NCBI RefSeq assembly: GCF_009377345.1
Contig: NZ_WBSL01000002.1
Span: 1 to 64,000 of the forward strand
Source of the DNA: Deinococcus terrestris
Lineage (GTDB): Bacteria > Deinococcota > Deinococci > Deinococcales > Deinococcaceae
Reading direction: 5' to 3'
Length of the DNA stretch: 64,000 nt
Part shown: positions 48,144 to 57,340 of the stretch, piece after piece
How positions within the stretch are numbered: position 1 is the first letter of the stretch
Layout of the letters: each line of letters starts with the position of its first letter
Position numbers and translations under genes: made by a program
Notes under the pieces: model-generated
What the model was told of the DNA's origin: nothing
Database searches by the model: none
Seen by the model: only the letters and a program-made list of their open reading frames with translations

Positions 48144-48149
48144 AGGGTA
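48144..48149 (-). promoter_or_regulatory. -10 box (TACCCT) for leaderless MBL-fold gene
   Basis: Minus-strand TACCCT ends 6 bases before the ATG. Confidence 0.6.
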
Positions 48150-48212
48150 AGGGGGAGAGAATGCAAAACCCCCACCTCACGGCGGGGGCGTCCAGAGGAG
48201 CACGGTGACGCG

Positions 48213-48236
48213 CTGGGCAGGCGCCCAGAGGTTTTT
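48213..48236 (+). terminator. Plus-strand intrinsic terminator between the MBL gene and the small ORF
   Basis: CTGGGC / GCCCAG with a 4-base loop, followed by AGGTTTTT on the plus strand. No plus-strand gene precedes it, so it may end antisense transcription or an unannotated small RNA. Confidence 0.5.
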
Positions 48237-48239
48237 AGG

Positions 48240-48410
48240 TCAGGGCAGGAGCTTTCCTAGAGACTGGATCAGCTCTGCAAGGGCAGTGACCACTGCCGCT
48301 ACAGCGAGCAGAAACGCTGTCCAGGCGGCCAGGAGTTCCACCCGTCGCTGGAGTTGAGTTTGCCCACTTTTGCGGTCAGTGGTATGCTTCTTGTGGCCCA
48401 GAACTATCAC
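48240..48410 (-). CDS. Candidate small single-helix membrane peptide (possible type I toxin)
   Basis: A 56-codon frame starting with GTG at 48410 (a second GTG directly upstream at 48413 is also possible). The first 23 residues are basic (HKKHTTDRKSGQTQLQRR) and are followed by one strong transmembrane helix (LLAAWTAFLLAVAAVVTALAEL) and the tail IQSLGKLLP. The basic head with one helix is typical of type I toxins and small membrane peptides. There is no strong ribosome binding site of its own. A 22-codon leader frame with a good site overlaps its start, and a plus-strand promoter faces it. Function unproven. Confidence 0.45.
   Translation of the reverse strand: MIVLGHKKHTTDRKSGQTQLQRRVELLAAWTAFLLAVAAVVTALAELIQSLGKLLP
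48360..48388 (+). promoter_or_regulatory. Candidate antisense promoter inside the small membrane-peptide gene
   Basis: Plus-strand TTGCCC (48360-48365), 17 bases, TATGCT (48383-48388). A transcript would start near 48395 and run antisense to the 5' end of the small peptide mRNA. Confidence 0.5.
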
Positions 48411-48444
48411 CACCTTTCGGTAGCCCCCACGTGTTGACGCACAT
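48376..48444 (-). CDS. Candidate 22-codon leader frame overlapping the small membrane peptide
   Basis: ATG at 48444 has AAAGGAG with an 8-base spacing, the best ribosome binding site in this interval. It encodes MCVNTWGLPKGGDSSGPQEAYH and overlaps the GTG-initiated membrane-peptide frame by 35 bases in another frame. Its ATG lies inside a 10-bp hairpin (48424-48449). A regulatory leader that couples translation, as in hok/mok, is one reading. Confidence 0.35.
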   Translation of the reverse strand: MCVNTWGLPKGGDSSGPQEAYH

Positions 48445-48460
48445 GGGGGTTGCTCCTTTC
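48395..48460 (+). ncRNA. Candidate short antisense RNA
   Basis: From the promoter at 48360-48388 the expected RNA begins near 48395. It would end at the hairpin CCCCCACGTG / CACATGGGGG (48424-48449, one mismatch) followed by TTGCTCCTTT. It would be complementary to the ribosome binding site, leader ATG and GTG start on the minus strand. Predicted from sequence features only. Confidence 0.35.
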
Positions 48461-48555
48461 TGGAGCGGTGACCTCTGACCTACCCGACTTGTCATGCAAC
48501 GCGCCACCTGGACGCCCGGAGTCTACACCCCCTCTCCCTGCCCTATCTTCAGGCG

Positions 48556-48561
48556 TACACT
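48556..48561 (+). promoter_or_regulatory. -10 box (TACACT) for leaderless MFS transporter
   Basis: TACACT ends 7 bases before the GTG at 48569. Confidence 0.55.
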
Positions 48562-48568
48562 CGCCCGC

Positions 48569-49777
48569 GTGAGCCTGCCCGCCCCTGCCCTCCCCTTCCG
48601 GCCTTCGGGGGCGCAGCTCGGGCTGATTGCCGCCAACTTCCTGATGTGGGGCGGCTTTTTTGCGGTGATTCCCCTGGTCACAGTACATTTCGTGGAGGGG
48701 CTGGGGTGGGCGGCGGCGAGTGTGGGGCTGGTGCTGGGAATTCGGCAGCTCACCCAGCAGGGGCTGACGGTGTTCGGGGGGGCGTGGGCGGACCGGGTCG
48801 GTCCCAAGCCGCTGATTCTGGCGGGGTGCCTGATCCGCACGCTGGGCTTCGCGTGGATGGGCTTCGCGGAGACGCTGCCCGTGTTACTGGCGGCCTCGGT
48901 GCTCGCGGGGCTGGGGGGCGGGCTGTTCGACGCGCCCAAGAACGCCGCCATCACCGCCGTCACCCGGCCCGAACACCGCGCCCGGATGTTCAGCCTGACG
49001 AGCATCTCCGGGAACCTCGGCATGGTGACCGGGCCGCTGATCGGCGCGGCGATGCTGGGGCTGGGCTTCCGCACAGCGGCGCTCGCGGCCGGGAGTGTGT
49101 ACCTCGTCGCCGCCGCCGTGCTCGCCGCCACGCTGCCCCACCTGAAGCCGGAAGGGGCTGTGGCCGGGGGCCTCGCGGGACTGAAGACAGCGGCCCAGGA
49201 CCGCCGTTTCCGGCGTTTCACGCTGGTGCTGGTGGGCTATTTCCTGCTCAGCACGCAGCTCAACGTGGCGGTCACCCTCAAGGCGGTCGCCCTCGCCGGG
49301 CCGGGGGCGACCGGGCCGCTGTACGGCCTCTCGGCGGGGCTGGCGGTGGTGCTGCAATATCCGCTGCTGCGCTTCGTGGAGCGGCGGGTGCGGACGCGCG
49401 TGGCGCTGGTAATCGCCGTGCTCGCGGTGGCGACCAGCCTGGGGCTGATGGGCTTCGCGGTGACGTTTCCGCAACTGCTCGCCTGCGTCGCCCTCTACAG
49501 CCTGGGCACCATGCTGGTCTACCCCACCCAGCAGACCCTGACCGCACGGCTGGCCCCCGCTGGCTTGACCGGGAGCTACTTCGGCTTCTCCGCAATCAGC
49601 CTGGGACTGGGCGGCGCTGTGGGCAACGTGGTCGGCGGAGCGCTGATCGACCTGGGCGCCCGGATCGGCCTGCCGCTGCTGCCCTGGCTCACGCTGATGG
49701 GGGTGGGATTCCTGACCGCCCTGGGCCTGCGCTGGGCGCTGCGCGAGGTACCCACCCGCGAGCAGGCGGCGGGCTGA
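48569..49777 (+). CDS. MFS transporter
   Basis: A 402-residue protein with twelve predicted helices. The MFS A-motif region is in GGAWADRVGPKPLILAG, and LGGGLFDAPKNAAITAV-RPEHRARMFSL fits the drug/multidrug H+ antiporter group. GTG 48569 chosen by the leaderless promoter; the N-terminal residues before it in the longer frame are not helix-like. Substrate unknown. Confidence 0.92.
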   Translation: MSLPAPALPFRPSGAQLGLIAANFLMWGGFFAVIPLVTVHFVEGLGWAAASVGLVLGIRQLTQQGLTVFGGAWADRVGPKPLILAGCLIRTLGFAWMGFAETLPVLLAASVLAGLGGGLFDAPKNAAITAVTRPEHRARMFSLTSISGNLGMVTGPLIGAAMLGLGFRTAALAAGSVYLVAAAVLAATLPHLKPEGAVAGGLAGLKTAAQDRRFRRFTLVLVGYFLLSTQLNVAVTLKAVALAGPGATGPLYGLSAGLAVVLQYPLLRFVERRVRTRVALVIAVLAVATSLGLMGFAVTFPQLLACVALYSLGTMLVYPTQQTLTARLAPAGLTGSYFGFSAISLGLGGAVGNVVGGALIDLGARIGLPLLPWLTLMGVGFLTALGLRWALREVPTREQAAG

Positions 49778-49784
49778 ACGCAGG

Positions 49785-49815
49785 GCTGGCCCCCTCCACC
49801 GGGGAGGGGGCCAGC
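49785..49815. terminator. Perfect 13-bp bidirectional terminator hairpin
   Basis: GCTGGCCCCCTCC / GGAGGGGGCCAGC with a 5-base loop, between the convergent MFS and DUF4142 genes. Confidence 0.75.
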
Positions 49816-49828
49816 GGACCAGGGGAAC

Positions 49829-50374
49829 TCAGGGCGTGCTGGGGGTCGCGGGGGCGGCGGGCGCAGTCTGGCTCTGGGCAGTCGCGAGCAGGGTCTGCGC
49901 CTCCTGGAAGTGGCGCTCGATCAGCGGGAGGTTCTGGGTGGCAAAGGCCACGACCCCCGCGTCTCGGCCCGCCGTCTGCTCGTTCTGGAAGATGCTGATG
50001 GTGAACTGGTGCCCCAGCACCTGCTCGCGCAGGTAGGCCACGTCGAAGGCCGAGCCGGTCAGGGTGTTCAGCGTGTTGACCTTGAGCTGCAGCTCGGGCG
50101 GCAACGCCTTGGGGAGCGGGACTCCCCGTGCGGAGGCGAGCGCCGCGACCTGCGCCTGCGCCGTGGTGTGCTCGTTGATCATCTGTTGGGCGAAGGTCCG
50201 CACCTGGGCGTTGGTGGAGCGGTTCAGCGCGACCTGCGACGACTGAATCTCAAAAAGGTTGCTGCCCGTCACCGACTGGAGAAAGAGGCCGTCCACCGTG
50301 GTCGCGTTGGGGGCCATCATGGTGCAGGAGCCGAGGGCAAGGGGCAGCAAAACCAGGGCTGAGCTTCGAAGCAT
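49829..50374 (-). CDS. DUF4142-family lipoprotein
   Basis: A 181-residue exported lipoprotein. The signal ends in LALGSCTMM (lipobox cysteine near residue 17). The rest is a ferritin-like helical DUF4142 domain (FEIQSSQVALNRSTNAQVRTFAQQMINEHTTAQAQV), a family of periplasmic proteins of unknown role. GGAGGA lies 5 bases before the ATG. The 50375-50549 interval upstream holds no gene I can see. Confidence 0.88.
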   Translation of the reverse strand: MLRSSALVLLPLALGSCTMMAPNATTVDGLFLQSVTGSNLFEIQSSQVALNRSTNAQVRTFAQQMINEHTTAQAQVAALASARGVPLPKALPPELQLKVNTLNTLTGSAFDVAYLREQVLGHQFTISIFQNEQTAGRDAGVVAFATQNLPLIERHFQEAQTLLATAQSQTAPAAPATPSTP

Positions 50375-50537
50375 AGCGTTCCTCCGGCGGAAGAGAGAAG
50401 ACGGGCCGCGCCCGCACTGCCTCCCAGTCTGCCCGCCGCCTTCTCCCGGCTTGTGGCAATTGGGCGAAGGACTTCCCATCCGGTTCTCAGGTGGGGCACA
50501 GACGGTCTTGAGGCCCCGTTGAAACTGCTTCCACGCC

Positions 50538-50543
50538 TACACT
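50538..50543 (+). promoter_or_regulatory. -10 box (TACACT) for leaderless membrane-protein gene
   Basis: TACACT ends 6 bases before the ATG at 50550. Confidence 0.6.
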
Positions 50544-50549
50544 TGGGGC

Positions 50550-50942
50550 ATGCTTTGGGTCCACGTGCTGATGCTGCTGCTCCTCGCGGTGCTGGTGGGG
50601 TGGGTTCCGGTGCTGGGGCCGCTGGGGCTCGGTTTTCTGGCGGGCCGGGCGGTGCGGGGACCGGGCGCCGTGCTGGTGCTGCTGCCCGCGCTCGCCCTGC
50701 AAACGCTGGGGCTGCTGGGCGTGCGCTGGCTGGAAAACGCGGTGGAGGCACGGGGGCTGGAGGGGGGCCTGTGGACGGTCCTCGCGTGGCTGGGGAGCCC
50801 GGTCAACGTGGCGCTGGGAAGGCCGCTGGGCAACCTGATCGGAAACAGCGACGTGCTGGGGTTCCTGCTGCTGTTCACCTTCCCGGCGCTGCTCGGTCTG
50901 GTCCTGGGCTGGGTCACGGGCAAGCCCTCCCGTCGGCTGTGA
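50550..50942 (+). CDS. Small integral membrane protein (130 aa)
   Basis: A 130-residue hydrophobic protein with about four helices (LHVLMLLLLAVLVGW-like start, then LGLGFLAGRAV, VLVLLPALALQTLGLLGV and LGFLLLFTFPALLGLVLGW). No family recognised. Leaderless promoter. Confidence 0.72.
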   Translation: MLWVHVLMLLLLAVLVGWVPVLGPLGLGFLAGRAVRGPGAVLVLLPALALQTLGLLGVRWLENAVEARGLEGGLWTVLAWLGSPVNVALGRPLGNLIGNSDVLGFLLLFTFPALLGLVLGWVTGKPSRRL

Positions 50943-50972
50943 ACCGGGCGGGAGGGCCGGGGGAAGCTCGAC

Positions 50973-52304
50973 TCAGCGGGCGGTCTGGGGGTCCAGGGTC
51001 AGCGGCGGGGCCGTCACCAGCGCCTGCACCCCGGCGGCGAGCAGGGTGTCCTGGCCGCGCGTGAGCAGGCGCACGTCCTCCTCGGTCTGCTCGCGGGGCT
51101 GGTCGGGCTTTACCCGGTCGGGGTAGGGGTCGCCGCCGGGCTTGGCGTAGTTCAGGATGGTGAGTTGCAGGGCCGCGTCCTCGCCCACCGGGAAGACGCG
51201 GGTGGCGGTGTTGCCCACGCCCGCCGTCGTCTCGCCGATCACCGGGCCGCGCCCGGCGTGCTGAATCTCGAAGGCGAAGAACTCACTGCACGAGGCGCTG
51301 CCCCGGTCGACCAGCACCGCGAGCGGCCCGGTCCACAGTTGGGGGCCCCGCACGCCGCCCACGTTGCGGCCATTTTCCAGGCGGGTGCCCCGGCTGACCA
51401 CCGTGCGGCTCTCGCCCTGGGCGCCCCGCGCGACCCGCGCGAAGGAAGGCACGAAGGCGCTCACGGCGCTGTCGCACTCCGCGAGGCTGCCGCCCGGATT
51501 GCCGCGCAGGTCCACGATCAGGCCGGTCGCCCCGGCCGCGCGGGCCTCGCCCACGAGGTCGTGGACCCGCTGCGCGATCCCGCCCCCCGACAGGAAGGTG
51601 GGAATCCGCAGGACCGCCACGTTGTTCGCCGCTCCCGCGAAGCTCAGCCGGGGCAGGTCACGGGTGCTGCTCTCGCGCGACTGGAGGGTCAACGTGAGGG
51701 GCTGCCCGGCCCGCTCGACCTCCAGCCGGATCTCGCGGCCCTCGCGCCGGGCCTGCTGGAGCGCCGCGTAGGCGTAGGGCTTTCCGTCCAGTGTCCGCAG
51801 CAGGTCGCCGCGCTTCAGGCCCGCCTCCTCGGCGGCGCTCTGGGGCACGACCTCCAGCACCACCCGGTTCTCGCCGTCGAGCCGGGCGAGCTTCACGCCG
51901 AACTGCAGGCGGTTGCCGCCCGTTGCGCTCGCCAGGAAATCCTGAAAATCCTCCGGGGTCTGGAAGAAGCTGTGCTCGTCACCTAGGGCCGTGAGCTGCG
52001 CCTCGATCACCGGGTAGGCTTTCTCGACCGGGCAGTTGAGGGGCGTCGGCGCACACACGGCGTCGAGCCGGGCCTGGTACTCGCGGCCCAGCGTGGCCCG
52101 GTCCACAGTGGACAGGCCGCCGTACTCCTCCAGAATCAGACGGTTGACCCTGTCGAACGCCTCCTGCGCGGGCGAGGGGGCAGGTTGCGCGAGCGCCTGG
52201 GCACCCGGCAGGGCGGAGGCGGCGAGGGAGGCCGCCACCAGCACGGTGAGGGCACGGAGGGCCGGGAGGCCGGAAGCCGGAGCGCGGCGCAGGGTGGCGT
52301 TCAT
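50973..52304 (-). CDS. S41-family (C-terminal processing) peptidase-like protein
   Basis: A 443-residue exported protein with a signal peptide (ends ALAQ near residue 41), an N-terminal helical region, a PDZ domain (VVPQSAAEEAGLKRGDLLRTLDG) and the S41 core (GLIVDLRGNPGGSLAECDS, then DRGSASCSEFFAFEIQ with the nucleophile serine). At the position of the usual catalytic lysine (25 residues on, in GETTAGVGN) it has valine, so it follows the GExTxG subgroup and may use a different dyad. ATG 52304 preferred, though an ATG 12 bases earlier is possible. Confidence 0.88.
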   Translation of the reverse strand: MNATLRRAPASGLPALRALTVLVAASLAASALPGAQALAQPAPSPAQEAFDRVNRLILEEYGGLSTVDRATLGREYQARLDAVCAPTPLNCPVEKAYPVIEAQLTALGDEHSFFQTPEDFQDFLASATGGNRLQFGVKLARLDGENRVVLEVVPQSAAEEAGLKRGDLLRTLDGKPYAYAALQQARREGREIRLEVERAGQPLTLTLQSRESSTRDLPRLSFAGAANNVAVLRIPTFLSGGGIAQRVHDLVGEARAAGATGLIVDLRGNPGGSLAECDSAVSAFVPSFARVARGAQGESRTVVSRGTRLENGRNVGGVRGPQLWTGPLAVLVDRGSASCSEFFAFEIQHAGRGPVIGETTAGVGNTATRVFPVGEDAALQLTILNYAKPGGDPYPDRVKPDQPREQTEEDVRLLTRGQDTLLAAGVQALVTAPPLTLDPQTAR

Positions 52305-52366
52305 GGGTCCCCCCATTCTGCCCTGAACAGATGGGAAGTTGGTGGGGCGGGAATGCCGTGCAGGTC

Positions 52367-52386
52367 ACAAAAAACCCGGTTCGGGT
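52367..52386 (-). terminator. Intrinsic terminator of the M20 peptidase gene
   Basis: Minus strand ACCCG-AAC-CGGGT followed by TTTTTTG, just past the gene end. Confidence 0.8.
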
Positions 52387-52396
52387 CTGGAGCGGT

Positions 52397-53482
52397 TCAG
52401 GGTACCGGTCGCCGCTGGTACAGGGCCACCACCCGCGACAGGAAGCGCAGCCCCGGCCCCAGGCTGCTGGCCTGCACCCACTCGTCCTCGCGGTGGGCGT
52501 TGCCGCCCCGGTAGACGCCGAGGGCGATGGCGGGCAGCCCGTGGGGAGCGGCGGCGTTGGCGTCGGTGCTGCTCGACGCCAGCCGCAACTCGGTGCGTCC
52601 CTCGCGGGCCGCTTCGCGGGCGAGGTCGAGGAGGGGGGCGGACCCCAGTTCCCCGCCGGGGCGGTCGCCCACCCGCTCCAGCCGCAAGTTCACGCCCACC
52701 GCGCGGGCCGCCGCGTGCAGCACCCCCTGCGCCCGGCGGTCGAGGTCGCTCAGCAGCTCCGGGTCCAGCGAGCGCAGGTCCAGCAGCAACTCGGCACTTC
52801 CCGCGATGGAATTCACGCTGGTGCCGCCCGACGCCAGCCCCACGTTCAGGGTGGTGCGCGGCGAGGCGGGGCGGTGCAGGGCGTACAGGTCATGAATCGC
52901 CATCCCCACCGCGTGCAGCGCACTCGGCGCCTGATCGCCCCAGGAGTGGCCCCCCGGACCCAGGAAGGTGGCCCGGTAGCGCCGCACCCCCACCGCCCGC
53001 GTCACAGCGACCCCCAGATAGCCGTCCACTGCGATAAAGGCCCCCAGCCGCTCGCGGTGCGTGGCGATCAGGTGCTTGGCTCCGCGCAGGTCGCCCAGTC
53101 CCTCTTCCGCGACGTTGGCAGCAACCCACAGCGGGCGGCGCAGCCCCCCCTCGCCCCCGCGCAGGTCGCGCAGCAGGGCGGTCAGCACCGCGAGGCTGGC
53201 GCTGTTGTCGCCCACACCGGGGCCAATCAGTTTGCCGCCCTCCTCGCGGACGGTCACGTCAGTGCCGCGCGAGAACACGGTGTCGAGGTGCGCGGCGAGC
53301 AGCAGCGCGGGCTTGCCCTCGGTGCCGGGCGGGGTCAGGCGGGTCAGGACGTTGCCGACCTCGTCGCGCTCGGTGCGGTAGCCCAGATCCTCCCACAGCC
53401 CGGCCATCAGCGCTCCCCGCTCCCCCTCGTCGAAGGTAGGCGCGGGGGTCTGCGCGATGCGCGTGAGGTACGAAAGGGGCAT
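52397..53482 (-). CDS. M20-family metallopeptidase
   Basis: A 361-residue zinc exopeptidase/amidohydrolase. Metal ligands are in LLLAAHLDTVF, GVGDNSASLAVLTALLR (bridging Asp), NVAEEGLGDLRG (catalytic/ligand Glu), FIAVDGY and the late His in RGGNAHREDEWV. A dimerisation domain lies in the middle (GPGGHSWGDQAPSALHAV). ATG 53482; TACAAT ends 10 bases upstream. Confidence 0.92.
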   Translation of the reverse strand: MPLSYLTRIAQTPAPTFDEGERGALMAGLWEDLGYRTERDEVGNVLTRLTPPGTEGKPALLLAAHLDTVFSRGTDVTVREEGGKLIGPGVGDNSASLAVLTALLRDLRGGEGGLRRPLWVAANVAEEGLGDLRGAKHLIATHRERLGAFIAVDGYLGVAVTRAVGVRRYRATFLGPGGHSWGDQAPSALHAVGMAIHDLYALHRPASPRTTLNVGLASGGTSVNSIAGSAELLLDLRSLDPELLSDLDRRAQGVLHAAARAVGVNLRLERVGDRPGGELGSAPLLDLAREAAREGRTELRLASSSTDANAAAPHGLPAIALGVYRGGNAHREDEWVQASSLGPGLRFLSRVVALYQRRPVP

Positions 53483-53615
53483 GTCGCGGGCGATTGTAGC
53501 GGGCGGGGGCGCGGACCTGACCTCCCGGCAGCCTTCATGAACCGCTCCACACCGAACGGCCTGGCGTGGAAACGCCCCCGGCGGGAAGGCCAGGGGCGCG
53601 GGGGAGGTCAGGGAG

Positions 53616-54041
53616 TCAGCGGCGCAGCATCTTGGAGCCGATCATCGCCGCGAGGCCGACGAGGCCCGCCTTAACCATCGGGTTGCCCAGCGCCCCGCCC
53701 TGCCCGAAGGCGGCTTCCAGCGGGCTACGTCCGTCCTGCGCCGGGGCCTGCGCGGTGCGGGTGTAGGCGTCGGCCAGGTCGTCGGGGTCGTCGTAGCGGA
53801 CGTTCTGGACCGGGCTGTAGGGGCTCTGGACCATCGCGTCGCCCATCTGCTGGCGCTCCTGCGGGCTCATCTGCGAGAAGTACTCGCGCATGATCTGCTG
53901 GCGCTCCTGCGGGGAGGCGTCCCGCAGGTAGTCCTGGATGTAGGCGGCGGCCTCCTGCGGGCTGACCACGCCGTCCATGTTGGTATCGCGGGGGTCGAGG
54001 CGGGCCATCTGCTCGTGGCGGTCACGTTGCTGGAAAAACAT
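53616..54041 (-). CDS. EF-hand-containing small protein
   Basis: A 141-residue soluble protein. Residues 19-30 form a perfect EF-hand loop (DTNMDGVVSPQE), flanked by helices. The middle is Gln/Arg-rich (PQERQQIMREYFSQMSPQERQQ) and the C-terminus has a hydrophobic segment (VKAGLVGLAAMIGSKMLRR) that may touch membrane. No signal peptide. GGAGG lies 7 bases before the ATG. Calcium binding is likely; role unknown. Confidence 0.8.
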   Translation of the reverse strand: MFFQQRDRHEQMARLDPRDTNMDGVVSPQEAAAYIQDYLRDASPQERQQIMREYFSQMSPQERQQMGDAMVQSPYSPVQNVRYDDPDDLADAYTRTAQAPAQDGRSPLEAAFGQGGALGNPMVKAGLVGLAAMIGSKMLRR

Positions 54042-54243
54042 GGGATACCTCCTGGGGAATGGGGGGAAACTCCTCGTGGGTTGCGCCCTTAACCCTAAGC
54101 ACCCCGGCCCCGTCCCGCGTGAGGGGAAGCTGGCGGAAGATTCATGCCGGGGCCACGGCCGGGAGCCGGGCCGAACCGGGGCCGGGCCAACTTGAGTCGG
54201 GGGGACAATCGCGCCGCAGGAGCGCTGCTAGAGTGCCCGCCGT

Positions 54244-55659
54244 ATGCGTTCGCTCGTCCTGATCGGCCACGGGTCGCACCTCAACGGCGAGTCCGCCGGA
54301 GCCGTCTACCGTTACGCGGAGTTGCTGCGGGAGCGTGGCCTGTACGACGAGGTCGTCGAGGGCTACTGGAAGGAAGAACCCTCGCTGCGGCAGGTGCTGA
54401 GGACTGTACGCAGCACCGACGTGACCGTGATTCCCATGTTCATCTCGGAGGGCTATTTCACCGAGACGGTGATTCCGCGCGAGCTGGGGCTGGGCCACCA
54501 GGGGCCGGTGCCGCCGGAGGGCGTGGCCCGCGTGCTGGGCGGCAAGACGGTGCGTTACACGCTGCCCTACGGGGTCCACCCCGCCATGAGCGAGGTGATT
54601 CTGGCCCGCGCCCGTGAGGTGCTGCCCGACCTAAATGCAGAAGACACCGCCCTGATCGTGCTGGGGCACGGCACCACCCGCAACCAGAACTCCAACCGGG
54701 TGATCTACGGAAATGCCGACCGCCTGCGCGACTCCGGCCACTTCGCGGAGGTCCACGCCCTCTTCCTGGACGAGGACCCCAAGGTGGGCACCTGGCCGGA
54801 CGTCGTGAAGGCACCGCGCGTGGTGGTCGTGCCCTTCTTCGCGTCGGAAGGATGGCACACGCTGGAGACGATTCCCGAGGACATGGGCCTGACCGGGGCC
54901 GTGACCGAGTTCGCGGACACGCCGAACGCCCCGCAGACCGTCTACTACGCTGCCCCCGTGGGCACCCACCCCGACGTAGCCGAGGTGGTCTTGCAGCTCG
55001 CGCAGGAGGCGCGGGGGGCGTCGGGCGCGGGCGGCGACGAGGACCACGGCCACGCCGCCGCGTGGAACGCCTTTCTCGCGCTGGCCCGGCGCGGCACCCG
55101 CATCGGGGAAGCGATGATCACCCCGCAGGCGGGCATGTATGAGCTGCGTCACGCCCTTGACGAGGGCCGCCCCGCCGCCGACCTCCAGACGCTGGTGACG
55201 GTGGAGGGCCTGCGCGACCGCACCCGCCGCGACGAGGGCGGGCACCACCGCCCGGTCCATACCCTGCGCAACCTTCCACGCGGCTGGCGGGCCATCCTGA
55301 CGGAAGCCGAGCTGCCCCGCGCGGTGCACAACCTCTATCCCGCTGTCGTGGAGGAGAGCTACGCCCACCACACCCACAACCTGCGGGCGACCCCGTGGCC
55401 CACGACCGCCCGGCGCCAGACCGGGATCTACACCAAGGTCACCCGCGCGACCTCCGAGCAGGTGGAGGAAGTGGCGCAGGACGTGTGTAGCAAGTGCCTC
55501 AAGACCCGGCTGTGGGCGGGCGAGCGCCTGGGTTCCACCGTCTTCAGCGGCGTGCCCGGCGCAATTCCCTGCCCGGAAGCCTGCACCCTCTTTATCGCGG
55601 AGGTGCGCGAGGAGGTCAGCGGCAAGCGCGGCCAGGGCGGGCACGGGCACGACCACTGA
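54244..55659 (+). CDS. DR2241-like CbiX-type protein with Fe-S cysteine cluster
   Basis: A 471-residue protein resembling D. radiodurans DR2241. Two CbiX/sirohydrochlorin-chelatase-like halves occupy about 1-130 ([14 protein letters not shown]) and 130-255 ([14 protein letters not shown]), each with the active-site GHG. A linker with DEDHGHAA follows. The last 100 residues carry four cysteines ([24 protein letters not shown]) for a 4Fe-4S cluster, and the protein ends GGHGHDH. A metal-insertion or redox role in tetrapyrrole chemistry is plausible. No other cobalamin gene is near. Confidence 0.88.
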   Translation: MRSLVLIGHGSHLNGESAGAVYRYAELLRERGLYDEVVEGYWKEEPSLRQVLRTVRSTDVTVIPMFISEGYFTETVIPRELGLGHQGPVPPEGVARVLGGKTVRYTLPYGVHPAMSEVILARAREVLPDLNAEDTALIVLGHGTTRNQNSNRVIYGNADRLRDSGHFAEVHALFLDEDPKVGTWPDVVKAPRVVVVPFFASEGWHTLETIPEDMGLTGAVTEFADTPNAPQTVYYAAPVGTHPDVAEVVLQLAQEARGASGAGGDEDHGHAAAWNAFLALARRGTRIGEAMITPQAGMYELRHALDEGRPAADLQTLVTVEGLRDRTRRDEGGHHRPVHTLRNLPRGWRAILTEAELPRAVHNLYPAVVEESYAHHTHNLRATPWPTTARRQTGIYTKVTRATSEQVEEVAQDVCSKCLKTRLWAGERLGSTVFSGVPGAIPCPEACTLFIAEVREEVSGKRGQGGHGHDH

Positions 55660-55713
55660 CCGGCGAGCGGAGCCCTCCCCTCCCCCTCACCCGCAGATGA
55701 GACAATGGCGCCC

Positions 55714-56499
55714 ATGACCGTGCCCTCGCCCGCCGCCCGCCCTCGCACCGGGGTCCCCAAGACCGTCTGGGACCTCGTCTTCACGCTGCTGATCCCGATT
55801 CTGATTCTCAGCCCCAACATCCTGGGCAGCGGCATCAGCGTGGCGGACCTGCTGGGGGGCGACACGGCGGGGAACATCAAAGCTTACGTGATCGCGGCGC
55901 TGATTCCGGTCGTGTACGTGCTTGTCGACCTGATCGTGAACCGCAACGTCAGCCCGGTGGCGCTGATCGGCGGGGCGGGGGCGATCTTTTCGGGAGCCCT
56001 GGCGTTCTGGTACGTGGACGGCTTCTGGTACGCGATCAAGGACAGTGCGCGGTCGTACCTCGTCGGGCTGTTCTTCCTGATCAGCGCGGGGACGCGGGTG
56101 CCCCTCTTCCGGGTGTTTCTGGACGCCGCCAGCCTGGGCGAGAAGCCGGAGGAACGCGCGGCGACCCAGCAGGCGATGCGCGACCCCGTGGTTCACCGGG
56201 GGCTGGTCGGGGCGACGATCGCCTTTGCGGTGGTGGACCTGATCGGCGGGGTGATCAACAGCGCCGTGAACTACGCCCGCGTGACCGCCGAGTTCGGCTC
56301 CGACGCCTTCAACGCCCAGGTGGCCGAGGTCAACGCCCTGATGCGGGTGCCCAGCCTGGTGATCAGCCTCGCGGGGGTGGCGCTGGCGCTGTGGCTGGTG
56401 CAAAGCGCCGTGAAGCGCCGCTACGGGGCGGGCGCAAGCCTGCTGGAACCCACCAAGCTGCGGGAAGCGATGCGGGAGCGGGGGGAACTCCCCGCCTGA
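55714..56499 (+). CDS. VC0807-family membrane protein
   Basis: A 261-residue protein with six predicted helices (DLVFTLLIPILILSPNIL first) and the pattern of the VC0807 family, unknown in function. ATG 55714 is favoured because GACAAT ends 7 bases upstream; an in-frame ATG three codons earlier overlaps that box. Confidence 0.82.
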   Translation: MTVPSPAARPRTGVPKTVWDLVFTLLIPILILSPNILGSGISVADLLGGDTAGNIKAYVIAALIPVVYVLVDLIVNRNVSPVALIGGAGAIFSGALAFWYVDGFWYAIKDSARSYLVGLFFLISAGTRVPLFRVFLDAASLGEKPEERAATQQAMRDPVVHRGLVGATIAFAVVDLIGGVINSAVNYARVTAEFGSDAFNAQVAEVNALMRVPSLVISLAGVALALWLVQSAVKRRYGAGASLLEPTKLREAMRERGELPA

Positions 56500-56559
56500 G
56501 CCTGGGAAGATGCAAGGGAGGCCCCGCCGCGTGCGGGGCTTCTCTTGCGGTGCCCTTCC

Positions 56560-57294
<735 letters not shown>

Positions 57295-57301
57295 GCGGGG
57301 C

Positions 57302-57307
57302 AGTCTA
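57302..57307 (-). promoter_or_regulatory. -10 box (TAGACT) for leaderless phosphoesterase
   Basis: Minus-strand TAGACT ends 7 bases before the ATG at 57294. Confidence 0.55.
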
Positions 57308-57340
57308 GCCCAGGGGACAGATGGGCCTGAAAAAGCTCAA

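Noticed and set aside
48160..48202. Short plus-strand frame MQNPHLTAGASRGAR before the terminator at 48213
   Set aside because: Fifteen codons, no ribosome binding site and no promoter; not enough to call a gene.
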